NCBI RefSeq assembly: GCF_010183535.1
Contig: NC_071331.1
Span: forward strand, 14,942,001-15,006,000
Source: Caenorhabditis remanei
Taxonomy: Eukaryota; Nematoda; Chromadorea; Rhabditida; Rhabditidae
Direction: 5' to 3'
DNA length: 64,000 nt
Shown: positions 1 through 11,857 of the stretch, one piece after another
Position numbering within the stretch: the stretch's first letter is position 1
Layout of the letters: each line of letters starts with the position of its first letter
The notes under the pieces: generated by a model
The model's input: the letters and a program-made list of their open reading frames with translations, nothing else
Databases searched by the model: none
What the model was told of the DNA's origin: nothing
Made by a program: the position numbers and the translations under genes

Positions 1-896
1 CCGTCATGAATGCATTCAATTTTTTCCGCGAACAAAAAGACTTAGAGTTGATAATTGGTCAATGAGAAAATGTAGAAGAAAAAGGGCAACGAAGTGGAAG
101 AAAGCTTCATTTCTTATCCTTCTTTTGAACTTTCTCTTTCATTTATTTTATCCTTTCCCCTTTTCGAATATCATTATTTGTTTCAGTTCCAAAATAGGTG
201 ATATCATGTAAACATATAGAACGAAAGAAAGGAAAATGGCTAGCATGAAGTCTTCTCGACATTTCAACCAACCTTCTCATATATCTCTCCTAATTAGTAC
301 TTCTGTTGTGCTCCACTGATTTCCGAAACCTTTTGTAATGTCTGGCCGGAGAAGGAAAGGTTGAATGATATTAGAATGGTTAATTGTTATCTACATCTCG
401 TTTTCATTTCCACCTGCTCTCGGGAACATAGACCAAAATAATGTGAAAGTTTTCGGATAAAAGAAGAATAACTAGATTTACAATTCTGATCCAATCTAGT
501 TTTTCAAGTCCGCAACTCTGAAAAATAGATTTCTGACTGATGTTGGAGCTTATCCCATTTCTATTTTCCACTGAAACACCTTGAGTAATTGATTCATGAA
601 ATCAAAGAACATTCATTTCAATCTGCGGTCTTTTTGATGTTCTATTCTCAGTTCAATAAGCAATCCTCAAAGAGAAATCAAAAGCCAACAGTAAAAACAA
701 AAAGGTGTTTTGCTGGAAATGAAACAATGATTCTCTCTCTTTCAGTCTCCTTTCCTACATCATTCTGGTAGTGCTAAGTCGACTTAAAATGATATGTCAT
801 GCTCCCGAAAATTTATTCAGAATACCATCAACTTTCGACCTTTTACAGAACAGTTCGGCACCGAACACATCAACGATTCTACTCGGAAACCTTGAG
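1..896. other. Intergenic, no gene seen
   Basis: AT-rich sequence upstream of the transporter gene. Open frames here are short and lack splice-consistent partners. A CCTTTTACAG acceptor at about 839-848, roughly 48 bases before the transporter ATG, may be its trans-splice or outron acceptor. I see nothing else. Confidence 0.5.
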
Positions 897-2840
897 ATGA
901 GGTGTAAAAGGTGAGTACTATTACTAGGTCTTCGCCTGAATCTGAATTCGTACTGTTTCAGATTTCGTTTGAATATTTCAATGAAACATCGCATCCGATG
1001 GGTGATATTCGTGCTGACGTGGCTGCAATTGGGTAGCGTCATGAACTGTGTCGACGTCTTCTCATTCTCGATGGTTTACATGGAGAAGAATTCGACAATT
1101 GCTGCAGAAGCAGGTCGTGATGATGTGAGTTTCAATTCTTTTTTGCTTTCAAGGCGACGACCGCCCCCGTCTTGTCGTCACAAGACCAACAGAATAGAGA
1201 TATCTCGGGAAAAAGAAGAAGAAGAAACAAACGGGACCACAAAAAAAGAGATGATGAATTGAAATCGGGACGTGTCTTTTGGTAGAAAAAGACAGCTGCT
1301 TTTAGAAAGTTTGCAAGAAGATAAAGGGAAAGAGGTCATGCTAGATCAAGTTCTATTTCAGTTACGGGTCAAATCTGACCAATGTTCAGTAGTCTTTTGA
1401 TCAGAAATTCAGAACTCGAAATAAATATTTTCAGATCTACATCTACACATTAGAAGAGAAATCAAGTCTGATCTCAGCAATGGCAATCGGTTCTCTTATT
1501 GGAATGTATCCGCAGAATTCTCTGATGCAGAAATACGGACCACGTATTGTACTCACTGTAGCCAGTTTTCTCTGTGCTATCGTCACTGCCTTCATGCCAT
1601 GGGCACTTGACACGAATTACCACGTGGCACTTGTATTCCGGATACTTCAGGGAATTTTGTATTCTGCCGATTTTGGCGTCGTCGGATACGTGGTTGCAAA
1701 ATGGTCTCCGATTAAAGAAGTTGGAATGTCTTTGGCAGCTTTGAGCGGATTTACAGCCGCTAGAGCTGTTATTCAACTCCCTTTGGCTGGATGGGTAAGA
1801 GATCCTGACAATATTCAGATATCTGGATGTTTCTTTTTCAGACGACTTCAAATATTGGATGGAGACCAATCTACTACTTACTCTCAGTTATTCTCCTCAT
1901 TTCTTCTGTAATTTGGTTTTGCTTTTATCGTGACGAACCAGACGAACATTGTATGATGACACAGTCAGAACTTACTCATATAAACACTGGAAAAGTGAAA
2001 GATAAGAAGGATAAAAAGACTCCATATCGAGAAGTTCTCACTGAAAAGTCTGTTTGGGCTGTTTGGTTCGCTGGATTCGCCGATATCTTTGCCAGTTTTG
2101 TATTTCTTGTATATGGTGCACAGTACTATCAATACCTTGGAATGGATATTCAGGTATCCAGGATTTCTGAAAATATAGGAATTCCATCAACCATTTTTCA
2201 GGCTAACGCATGGCTAAATTCAATGAAAGGTTATCTATTTATCGGTGTTCGTGTCATTGCTGGTATCGCCTCCGATCGTATTCAATTTCTACCGGAGAAA
2301 TCAAAATTGCGGTTATTCAACACGATCTCATTGCAAGTACCCGCCTTTTTTCTTATTCTCGTTGTTTTAATGCCCCGTGAACATCCATATCTACATGTCA
2401 TTTGCATAACATTCTATCAGGCATCGTTCGGGTTCAATTGTGGAGGATTCTACAAAGGCGCCGCTTTGATATCAAGGTGATTTTCAGAATGATTTCTATA
2501 ATACAACAACTATTTTTCAGACAATTCTCATACTTTGTCATCGGGTATATTCAGTTATTCAAATCGTTGGCAACTCTCCTTGAACCCGTTCTGTTTTCTC
2601 TTCTTGTTCTTCCGGGAAGCGAGGATTGTAAGTTTTCAGAAATGAAAGAGCTCGTGAACAATACGATCAATTTCAGCTGAACTTTCATGGACCAGTTATT
2701 TCCTGATCCACGCACTCACATTGACTGTTGCTAACACGGTATACGTCATTTTTGCTCGATCAGAACCTGCCGATTTTGTGTCGAATGCCGATTTAGAACT
2801 CAGCAAGCCCCAGCTTCCCTGCGAAACCTCGATCAATTAA
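897..2840 (+). CDS. SLC17-like major facilitator transporter
   Basis: Exons 897-910, 962-1124, 1435-1794, 1842-2153, 2202-2476, 2521-2627 and 2677-2840 join in frame to 464 residues, a normal length for the anion:cation symporter (SLC17, sialin/vesicular glutamate/phosphate transporter) branch of the major facilitator superfamily. Visible features are a short basic N-terminus, a first hydrophobic helix (WVIFVLTWLQLGSV), an extracellular loop with an NST glycosylation sequon, the family-like stretch SLIGMYPQNSLMQKYGPR after helix 2, and about 12 hydrophobic segments. A cytosolic lysine-rich loop (KVKDKKDKK) sits mid-protein. It presumably moves an organic or inorganic anion across a membrane; the substrate cannot be read from sequence. 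The start was chosen because the small first exon splices in phase and is followed by the basic RFRLNISMKHR segment; ATG at 981 is an alternative. AATAAA lies at 2847-2852. The orthologue is probably the gene next to par-5 in C. elegans. Confidence 0.85.
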
Positions 2841-2846
2841 TTATTT

Positions 2847-2852
2847 AATAAA
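2847..2852 (+). terminator. Poly(A) signal of the transporter gene
   Basis: Canonical AATAAA 7 bases after the stop codon. Confidence 0.55.
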
Positions 2853-3814
2853 TTATTCATATCAATGTCCACGAAATGGAAATGTTATCTTCATAATCGG
2901 GAATAGCCACTTATTAGATCTCAAACAAAATTTTTGAAAAAAATTCATTTTGGGTGAAAAATGACTTGACATTGCCATCGCTAATAAATCATTCGAAACA
3001 ATACTTGTATCAGCTAATTTTCGATAATGTTTATCATTGAAATGTCCGCAATAATTTGACAAAACCGAACCACTGTTCGTCATACGAAGTTACGATTATG
3101 CAATCAGACTAACTGGAATACCTCACGAATTCAGAATAGTGTTGCAGTAAGATGGTGTCAGCATTTCCCGAAACAACTGAACGTCAGAGAAATCCGAGGA
3201 AGGAACACATTTCGGAACGTCAACTTAGAAGTTCATGACATTACATAATTCTCTGTTCAATAAATACTTTCAAACAGTATACATTTTGTTCGTTTCCCCA
3301 CGAATACTCGAAAATTCACCAAACTTTATGATCAAACAAGGGATGCGCTACAATTTAGATCGTAGTTTTCAAGAGAACGGGAAAGAAAGGATACATTAAA
3401 AGGTTTACAGTACAGCCATCATTGAACAGTACGCCATTTTTGAATGACACTTCGGGCGTAGTGAGCATTGATTTATCAACATGATACAACGAGAACAGAA
3501 TGATGATAGAGATCTTGGGTAATCTGATGAGTACGAAGGCCGCTACTTCTTCCTGTTGACATTACACAATGTTGAATGGAGTACTGGTGAATATGATAAG
3601 TCTAAAAAACACAATAAAACGGAGCTAGTAGTTATCGAACGTACCGGAAATGTTGGAGGATAACTGAAAATTGAAGGAGATTCGAAGACAGAATTCAGAG
3701 CACACTTTCGGAACTCTGAAAACTGACACTTATGTTGTTGTTGTGATAGGGTAAAATGAAAAAAAGAAAAAGGTCAGCTTTATAGAATGGCAATAAATCA
3801 ATATGAAATCGTAC
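2853..3814. other. Convergent intergenic region
   Basis: About 960 bases between the 3' ends of the transporter (+) and par-5 (-). It should hold the par-5 3' UTR. No coding frame, RNA gene or repeat is evident. Confidence 0.5.
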
Positions 3815-4812
3815 TTAGTTTCCAGACTCCTGGTTTCCCTCTTGTTCTTGGTCGTCGCCTCCAACGTCCGATGTCCAGAGAGTGAGATTGTCACGTAGAA
3901 GTTGCATGATCAAGGTAGAGTCCTTGTACGAGTCCTCGTTCAGAGTGTCGAGCTCAGCAATAGCATCATCAAAAGCTTGTTTGGCGAGTTGACAAGCGTG
4001 TTCCGGAGTGTTCAAAATCTCGTAGTAGAAGACAGAGAAGTTGAGAGCAAGTCCGAGACGGATTGGATGTGTTGGCTGCATCTTTTCCTTGGCGATATCG
4101 AGGGCCTCCTATAGAGAAAAATGTTTTGAAAGATCTACAAAACTTTTTTTACCTGGTAAGCCTTCTGGGATTTCTCGACTACGGCTCCACGCTCGTCAGA
4201 AGCAACCTCAGCGAGGTATCTGTAGTAATCTCCCTTCATCTTGAGATAGAAGACCTTGGACTCGGCAGCTCCGGCCTTGACTATGAGGAAATCATCGAGG
4301 AGCTTGAGAACATCCTGGCAGATGTCATTGAGCTCTTGCTCGACCTGAAATGTTGGTTTTAAAGTGAATTCCTATTATCGCCAGCAGCTAATGATGAGAT
4401 TCGTCCGACAATCACACGAAAATATTATATTTTTACTTTCCTCCGCCGTTTGTCGCCTTGACGACTCGCGCAAGCGGCATGAAAAACAAAAACAGATAAT
4501 ACCTTGAGGCGGTACTCCTTGGCGAGCTGTTGTTTCTTCTCGGATCCCTCAGTCTTTTGCTCGATTGAGGAGATGACTCTCCATGACGAACGACGAGCTC
4601 CAACGACGTTCTTGTATGCGACGGAGAGCAAATTACGCTCTTCGTTGGAGAGCTCTTGGCCTTGTTCGGTGACCTGTAAAATACAAACTGTTTAGACAAT
4701 TCTTAATCGTAATCGGGAATACCTTCTTCATGGCAGCGGCCATGTCGTCGTATCTCTCAGCTTGCTCGGCGAGCTTGGCGCGTTGAACCAACTCTTCCAC
4801 GGTCTCGGACAT
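3815..4812 (-). CDS. par-5: 14-3-3 protein PAR-5
   Basis: Exons 4723-4812, 4503-4673, 4153-4344 and 3815-4108 give 248 residues, exactly the length of C. elegans PAR-5. The protein opens [20 protein letters not shown] and contains the 14-3-3 signature around [19 protein letters not shown] plus the phosphopeptide-groove segment [18 protein letters not shown]. It ends [11 protein letters not shown], which matches the PAR-5 type tail rather than the FTT-2 type. 14-3-3 dimers bind phosphoserine/threonine motifs in the cytoplasm; PAR-5 acts in embryonic polarity by restricting PAR protein domains, and in stress signalling. A TTTTCAG acceptor (AG at 4831-4832) lies 18 bases before the ATG, consistent with spliced-leader addition. 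The neighbour gene at 5726 is divergent, so the 0.9 kb between them probably contains both promoters. Confidence 0.97.
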
Positions 4813-5725
4813 TTTTTATGAGCAAGTCTTCTGAAAATCTTACGTAAATTAATAGAGAAATAGCAAATAAACGTTTGAACGAAGAGAAAGGAGCCACAAA
4901 ATGCAAGTAATTCGTAAAGCGTGGTGCCCTAGAACATTCGAAACGACCCGACGTTTGAAAGTGTGAAGAAAAATCGATGGGCAGCAGTGCCTGGCCAATG
5001 AGTGAGCGCGTGCCGCGGCCGTCGCATGACAACAACTAAAGTGGGCATCGCACACTCACTCAATTTGTCTGGCTGTCTCTTTCACATACACATGCGCGAC
5101 GCTTATAGGAGGCATTGTCTATAAAAAATTTCAGATTTTTGGGGCACGTTGATAAGAAAACACGGGCGTCGACACAAGGGACAACGGCCGTACACTAATC
5201 CTCAGGGGACTTTACACTAAACTCGGCTGAGATTTCGTGAATACCTCGGCGGAACCGCTCAAACAATTAAAAAGTTCAAAAATCACATTTATAGAAGGTT
5301 GACGAATATTTTGACATAAAAAATCACACTCTGGGCCTATCTTCAGACGAAAATAACGAATTTTTTTGTTTTGAAATCATGTTTTCGTGGATTTTCAGGT
5401 CGAAAAATATCATGAAAATCAAAAAACATGAGTCAGAACAGAAAGCGACAGATGAAATAGGCAAAAAACAGTTGAAATTCTGGAAACTTTCTGTGAAAAT
5501 CGCGCCAATTCGAATGTGTTATTTCGCGGGGTAGCGCTGTTCGTTGCGTGATATTTCGATTCGAAAACACCATGCGCCTTTAACCTCCGACGGCGGCCTT
5601 TTGAAAAAGAAATGCCGCACTGGCATTCAGGTGAAGTAGAATTTGAAAGTGAAGAACACTAATCGGTGGGTTTATCAGTGCGTGCCGAGAGCGCTCAAAG
5701 TATTATCAGTGTATCAGTGATTTTA
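4813..5725. promoter_or_regulatory. Divergent promoter region, par-5 / acidic-protein gene
   Basis: Gap between two divergent genes. It includes a short GC-rich patch (about 5005-5040, GTGCCGCGGCCGTCGC) and a CCGACGGCGGCC patch near 5587, compositions that stand out from the AT-rich surroundings. The TTTTCAG acceptor for par-5 is at 4831-4837 on the minus strand. No open frame here is supported. Confidence 0.4.
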
Positions 5726-8700
5726 ATGCAAAATGACAAGTTGGACTGGGGAGAAATGGAAAAAGCGAATGAGAAATATCTTCTTTTCGAGAAAACGCCC
5801 AAAAACTCGAAAAACAACGTCGGCGAAAACAAAAATGGTAAGAAAACAAATGTGAAAAATAAGTCTGGGAGGATTTTTCGATTTCACTTGGTTCGAACAA
5901 ATAAATTTAAACTAAAATGGAAGCTGTGAAGCAGAAAATCCAAAGAAGTGTAGGGGTTGTAGAAAGAATGATTATATAATGTATATACTTGTAGTCGTCC
6001 CAATGTCTCAGTTATTCACAAACGTATTCGCGTCAGAGCCGTCTCTGATTATTTTTTGACGTCATGACTCATGATGTGCTTTTGCGTAGGACTGGCTCCA
6101 AGAACAAAAATGCAGGTAAAAATTGACTCATTTTGGGAAAAAGATAACTAGATGGGATGAAAATAAACTTAATTGCTGTCACAGAATAGTCAATCGGAAA
6201 TTGAGAAATTGTGATTCAGCTACAGTAATCAGAAATCATAGCATCCACATTGATGAACAAAACCTGTTTAATGAAAATATGCCACAGAATGGAAATTTGG
6301 TACTGAATGAAGACTGCATGAGAATGAAAAACTACGGGAAGCGAGGAAGTCACAAAAAAACAGAAAGAGAAATAGCGAGATAACAGAAGAAGAAGAACAA
6401 GAGTATTCTAAATGAATTCGAATTTTCGAGAAAAAGAAGAAAAAATACAAATATTGTTTGCATAACTGTATTCTAACATACAATATACAGGCGAGAGAGC
6501 AACTGTATATATCCATTCTGTAGATGTGAAAAACATGATATTGGACACAATATTCAAGTTTTGGTGCGTCTGTTTTGTTGTATAAAAAGAGATACAAGCG
6601 AAAGGGAAGAAGAGAAAAAAGAGAGAAAAAGAGATATTTTATGGGTGGGTAGCTCAGTTTTTTGTCATTTCTAGTTAGAAAACTCCTAGTTGGAAATTGA
6701 ATTTTTAATGAAACTTTTCAATTTACGAGCACTGGAAAAGATCTCTATTGTCTTTCTGAAAACGAGATGTGTCATGACTCTACGGGTTCCTATTATTCTA
6801 GATGACCAATGAAATATGGTTTTCTTCCCTTATTCCATAATCTTCAAATATCATTTCCTATACATTGTCGTCATCTTATAAATGTTTTCTGTTTTTTCAT
6901 GCTATATAATCAATCTCTTTCATTGTATTATCACCCGCTCTCGTTTCCTTGTTCGTAGTCATAGTAACTTATTTTATTTTTTAGGAAAATGTTTTGATGA
7001 AATATTTTCGTAGACGCTTTACATTGTTTTCGTATAGTTGTTTCTCGTTATCCGATGCTTTATTTCTAATAATTATAGAAAAGGAAATTGATATGAAGAA
7101 GAGAATTTAGAATGGCTGAAAAACAAGTAAAGAATGAGGGGGAGGACGAGAAGGGCAGATGATATCATGAGTTTTCAGAAGAGTATAATATATGTCTGGT
7201 GTATTGTCATGAGCTTACTGACTATGATGTGATTCGATTATATTTTAAAATGATAAATATCAAAGAAATGAAAAGAAGTAAAGTAGAAAGAATGAGGCAA
7301 CGGAAGGGAAGAGTTCGATGAAGTGTAAGGAAACCCTAGTAATTGTAGGGTATCTTTGGATGTATGAGCCACCTTTCAAATGGATATTCGTAAGACGAAA
7401 ACTCGTTCTTCTGGAACAATGATTGATGTTCTTATTAGCATAAAACTAGACCTTATACTAAATTTTTGCAAAACGTGTCAGATTAATCAGTTCCGAACGA
7501 TGGGAAAGTTCAAAACATCTCAAACTAGATACTTCGTGTTTTCCTTTTTGAATTCGACTATTGTTTCACAGATTATTTCCAACATTTGAATAACGGATTA
7601 TTGAGCGAGCAAAGTGTTTCGAATATTAACAAAAGGCAAACAGGAACAGGGTTATTGAAACTAACTGAATTCGTTTACCGCATTTCACAAAAAACTTTGA
7701 TAAGTAGACAAACATCAATCATCTCTTCTCTGACAATACCAAACTGGAACATGAAAGTTTTCATTTTTCAAATTTGATAGTCTTTCATCTGAAATCAGAG
7801 CTCTAGACAGGTAAATATTACACTTCGATTCAGAATCACACTATGTGAGTCACAGTTTAAAGCAATGAGTATCCGAACCTAATCTCGCATTATTCTATAT
7901 TCGTAATGATAGTATATGCTTTATATCGAATTCGCATTCCTGATACATGTTCTATGTTTCCAAATATTATCGACATCAGTTTGAGTTCATATCAGAATCA
8001 AATCGAACCCCCTTCCTCTTCGAATACAAACAAAAAATGTGTTTCTTGTGGTTTCCATGACATCATCTGGATCTAAAAAGAGACCACCTTCCCTTTCTTT
8101 CTTCTCCTTTTTCCTCTGGATTTCCTTCCTATTTCTTGTTGCACACCCTCTAATCACACCCATTGTGTCCTCTGATTTCCTTCTTTTTTCGGCCAAACAA
8201 TGATCAACTTTTCTCTTTTTCCTTCGTCTTCTATTTCTCCCTCAAATTTCAATTTCTGTTGAATATTTCGGTCCCTCCTTACGAAAATCTCAACAGTAAA
8301 TATTATTTCTTTCCTTCTCTTTCTTTCTCTCTCATTATTGTTTCTTCGACGGGTTGAGGAGCGCGTGCTCCTACCAGTTGGCATGGCACCCGCCTTCTTC
8401 GAGTGTCTGTTTGCAGTCTTTTTCTCTATCACACACACATAGAAACAGAAGGAAAAGCCGAAGGAGACAATCTTAATTCGAACGAGTGTTTGAGTGGCTC
8501 CCCTTCCCATTGAGCACTGTCGGTTTCATTTCTTTTTCATCTCTTCCTTTTTTCAGTTTACCCCTTGGCTTCTTCTTCTTCTTCTTCCAAATATGTAATT
8601 CCGTGTTCTCAAGTTTCATGTTGTTCCTCCTCCTTCCATCTTCTTTTTAGTTTTCTCTCATTTATTCAACTACTCCATTACTCTCTTCCTTCGTATAATT

Positions 8701-11618
8701 CTACTTCAAAAATATTGTTTTCCAACAAAAAATGAGAAGCAGTAAGTTCAAATGTCTCTTAAAAAAGTAACGGAGAACATATTTTTGTGTCCTCGTGCGC
8801 TTGTTGACCTACATTCAGAATAAGAGAAAGATTCGATTCAGATTGAATTCTTGAGAATTGAACGGTTTGGTTTTTAAGAATACTTATTCTCAGGTTTCGT
8901 TAGGTTGAGAGAATTTTCTATTCAAAGTTGTTCATTTTAGTTTTGTTTGTCTTATTCTGAAAACTGAAATCAGTTAGTTCACTCACTAAAAGTGAAAAAA
9001 ACTGATATTGCTCTGGGAAACTTCTCTCTAAAACACTCTGCGAAACTTGCTCTATTCTAGGCAGGTGAGAAACTAAATCTCAAACGGAAATTAGTTTTTC
9101 AAATTGAAAGTTTTCGGAGATCTTTGTTGTTTTCAATGTACAAGCATTACTTATTCACTGGTTCTGGTATTTCTATTCTCTTATTGAAGCTCTGAAAGTC
9201 ATGTGGAGTTTTAGGTATAGCGATTCACGGTATCTGGTCGTATGATTCATTTTATAATAATAATTATCAAATGTTCATAGTCGACTGAAAAAAAAACTGA
9301 TGAATAACTGAGTTTGCAAGCTTTGTTCAATACTCGGAACGCAAACAAGCTAGAAGTGACTTCGAAATACAGTAACCTCTAGGACTACACGCCTTGAATT
9401 GCATGAATTTAGTTACTTCATACTCTACAGTAACACATCTTGACATCTCCCATTCAATCCTATTTCTCTCATCCTAAGATTCACTCACTAATCTTTGACC
9501 GTTCATTCCTCTCAAGTTCAAAAAGTGTCCATTCAAAATTTCGTTCTCTCTCTCTGTTCTGCTAAACGTCCGATTCTCTTTTTCCTTCCAATTCCATTCC
9601 TTCCTCATCCGCATTTCTTCCAATTTTCTTTATTTGCTTTCCATTATTTACGAGGCGCCGAGTGTATTTACATGAGCCCATGAGTACGGCTGGAGCAAAA
9701 TAAATTGTTGCTAATTTTGAAGTGGGAGATATTTCCCGTCTCTCGTTTCCCGCTCAGGACCATTTTTTTTCCTCTAATGCCTTCATTAGTTCCTTCACGT
9801 CATAAACCGAAAGAAACATATATCGTTTCACTTTTCTTGTTGACCCATTAACAAACTGTAAATATGAACAAAATGAGTCATTTCCGCCACTTGACTTTGT
9901 CACTTTCATTTGCCAACTTGTCAGCTAATCCGATTTAGAGTTGCGCGGTTGCTTTCTTTGTCATTGAAGTTGAACTATTCTAACGCTTTCAGAATCCATG
10001 ACAATCACGGACGAGTCAACGAGTCGGGTGGCTGATTCAACAGCTCCACCAGCCACATCATCACCTTCGTTATTCCAGAGAATATGTTGTTGCTGTAATT
10101 CAGATCTCAAAGAGCCACCGGTTCAATTAATCAGAAGTGAGTTCAGTTAGCATTTCTATACTAAAGTTTAAACTGAATGTTAATTTCAAGTTTCCGGAAA
10201 AGAAAAGGTTCTCTAGGCTTTTTCAAAAAGGTTAAGTGCATTTTTCAATACGAGGTTTTTTCAGGTGGTTCACTAACATATCAACAAGGTGCAGCAGTCA
10301 CTTCTGCTCCAGAATCCTCCACTTCACCTCCAGCTAACAATGTCATCTCGGCAGCAAAACGATCTGTCGATGATGACGTTGAGAGGCCTCAAACATCTCA
10401 AAAACCAGCTCAACGACCGAAAGAACTAGATGCTGAAAGTATAAATATGAATGATATTTTGATGGAGAATGTTCTCAGAACCACAGAAGAAGATCGAACG
10501 GAAGCAGTTGAAGAAGATATTGTTTCGATTTCAACAAATGTTGTTCAGGAAATTGATGAGAATGAGTTGAGAAAGGCATTGAAAAAGGCTGGAAATGATA
10601 CAAACGAAGCATCGCAACCACTCAAAGGAAGATCTGGAATATCGAAAGAGATGCCTTCTGGATCAGAGGATGAGGGTGGGGAAGAAGGAGATAACAGGAA
10701 AATGTCAGTTATTGAATTCATTCGGAGTGAGGCTCAAGCTGAAACTTCTGCTACCGTACTATCTGCAACAGTTCCACAAGAGAGACCAACTGATGACATT
10801 GAGCTAGTTTATAAGAATGAGAAGATGTCAGAAGCCACGCAATCGGAAATGTCTGATTCTGAAAGTTTGTTAAATCACTAAGCATTCCTAAAAATATTAA
10901 CATTTTAAGTTTCAGACGAAGAAGATTCTGATGTTGGAAAACAAATCAATATTGTAGGAATGTCATCAAAAACAACTGCTCGTGCTGAAAAGAATTCAGA
11001 TACTGATGACAGAAGAATCGTAGAATTCAAGGAGTTGAGTTCGGATGAAAGTTTGAAAGGATCGACTGAAGATGAAGATGAAGAAGTAATAATTAGACAT
11101 GAAGAATTAGAAGAAGAGAACGATGAAGAAGATGTTCCTCCTCCACTCCCACTCTCTCCACCTCCAAATCATTTCGGACAACTCGAAGGATCTCCGATTC
11201 CACCTCCACGTTCCCCTCACAGATCTATAATGTATGCACATGCAGATGATTCGGATTCAGATGACGAAGAAAGTGAAGATGCTCATCCAATTGCATCAAA
11301 TGGATTGGTTCGTATGCATCCTGTTAATTTCGCTCCGCATAAAGAAGAAGATATTCAATCGATTTCTTCTGATTCCTCGCTTTCAACAGCTTCTGATTTA
11401 TCTGAAAAAGAGAATGAAGATGATAATGCAATCGGAGTTACACGTATTTCCGTCAAGAGCGATGGGCGTGCTGAGGTAAACACTCTCTGTGACGTCTTCT
11501 CATTATTTCCCATTGTTTTTCATTTCAGATTCATTCCCCGAAGAGCCCAGTTCGTGTTACGTTGGATACAGATCGAAACGAGGTCACGGACGACGATTTC
11601 TCGGAGAAACTCATTTGA
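5726..11618 (+). CDS. Acidic, probably disordered protein of unknown function
   Basis: Exons 5726-5837, 9993-10136, 10265-10864, 10916-11475 and 11529-11618 join with consistent phases to 501 residues. I recognise no family. The protein is rich in Glu, Asp and Ser, with acidic runs (EDEDEEVIIRHEELEEENDE), a proline-rich patch (PPPLPLSPPP, then IPPPRSP), and a cluster of four consecutive cysteines at residues 69-72 in RICCCCNSDL that could be palmitoylated. No membrane segment or signal peptide is visible. Intron 1 is 4,155 bases. Exon 2 begins AATCCATG directly after a TTTCAG, so a shorter form starting at residue 40 (MTITDEST) could be made from a downstream promoter or by trans-splicing. 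Exon 3 ends at a weak GTTTGT donor; reading through gives a stop 6 codons later and a truncated form. AATAAA is at 11622-11627. Its 3' end converges on the BTB gene. Confidence 0.75.
5838..9992 (+). other. Large first intron of the acidic-protein gene
   Basis: 4,155-base intron with no supported gene. Contents: a CRE/AP-1 doublet at 6057-6071, polypyrimidine-rich stretches around 8000-8720 including a CTT run near 8571-8592, and otherwise AT-rich DNA. The length and the in-frame ATG at the start of exon 2 make it a likely home for enhancers or a second promoter. Open frames in it (for example 8154-8510 on the minus strand) are simple-sequence products. Confidence 0.5.
6057..6071. promoter_or_regulatory. 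Adjacent CRE and AP-1 motifs
   Basis: TGACGTCA (6057-6064, perfect cAMP-response element palindrome) is followed with no gap by TGACTCA (6065-6071, perfect AP-1/TRE). Both are bZIP dimer sites. They lie 220 bases into a large first intron, a common enhancer position. Function is inferred only. Confidence 0.4.
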
Positions 11619-11621
11619 AAA

Positions 11622-11627
11622 AATAAA
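11622..11627 (+). terminator. Poly(A) signal of the acidic-protein gene
   Basis: AATAAA starting 4 bases after the TGA stop. On the other strand AATAAA occurs at 11769-11764 for the BTB gene, so the two convergent 3' UTRs lie within about 240 bases. Confidence 0.5.
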
Positions 11628-11857
11628 AAAATTGAAATTCCTATTGATGACCAAAGTATTTGTTCGTAGTGTTTCCATAGTTTCGGATGTTTCTATTTCC
11701 CCTTCTGTTTCAAAATGAAATGAGCCCATTTGTGATGTTTGATCAACTTGTATCAATGTTCTGTTTATTATACAAACACCATTTTACAGAGACTAGAGTA
11801 CAGGAAAAGTAGTGAGTCACTCAGATTTACAAAGTTTTGTTACAATATTTACAATAA

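Noticed and set aside
8154..8510. 118-codon minus-strand frame with Lys/Arg/Glu runs
   Set aside because: Translation of polypyrimidine tracts in a large intron.
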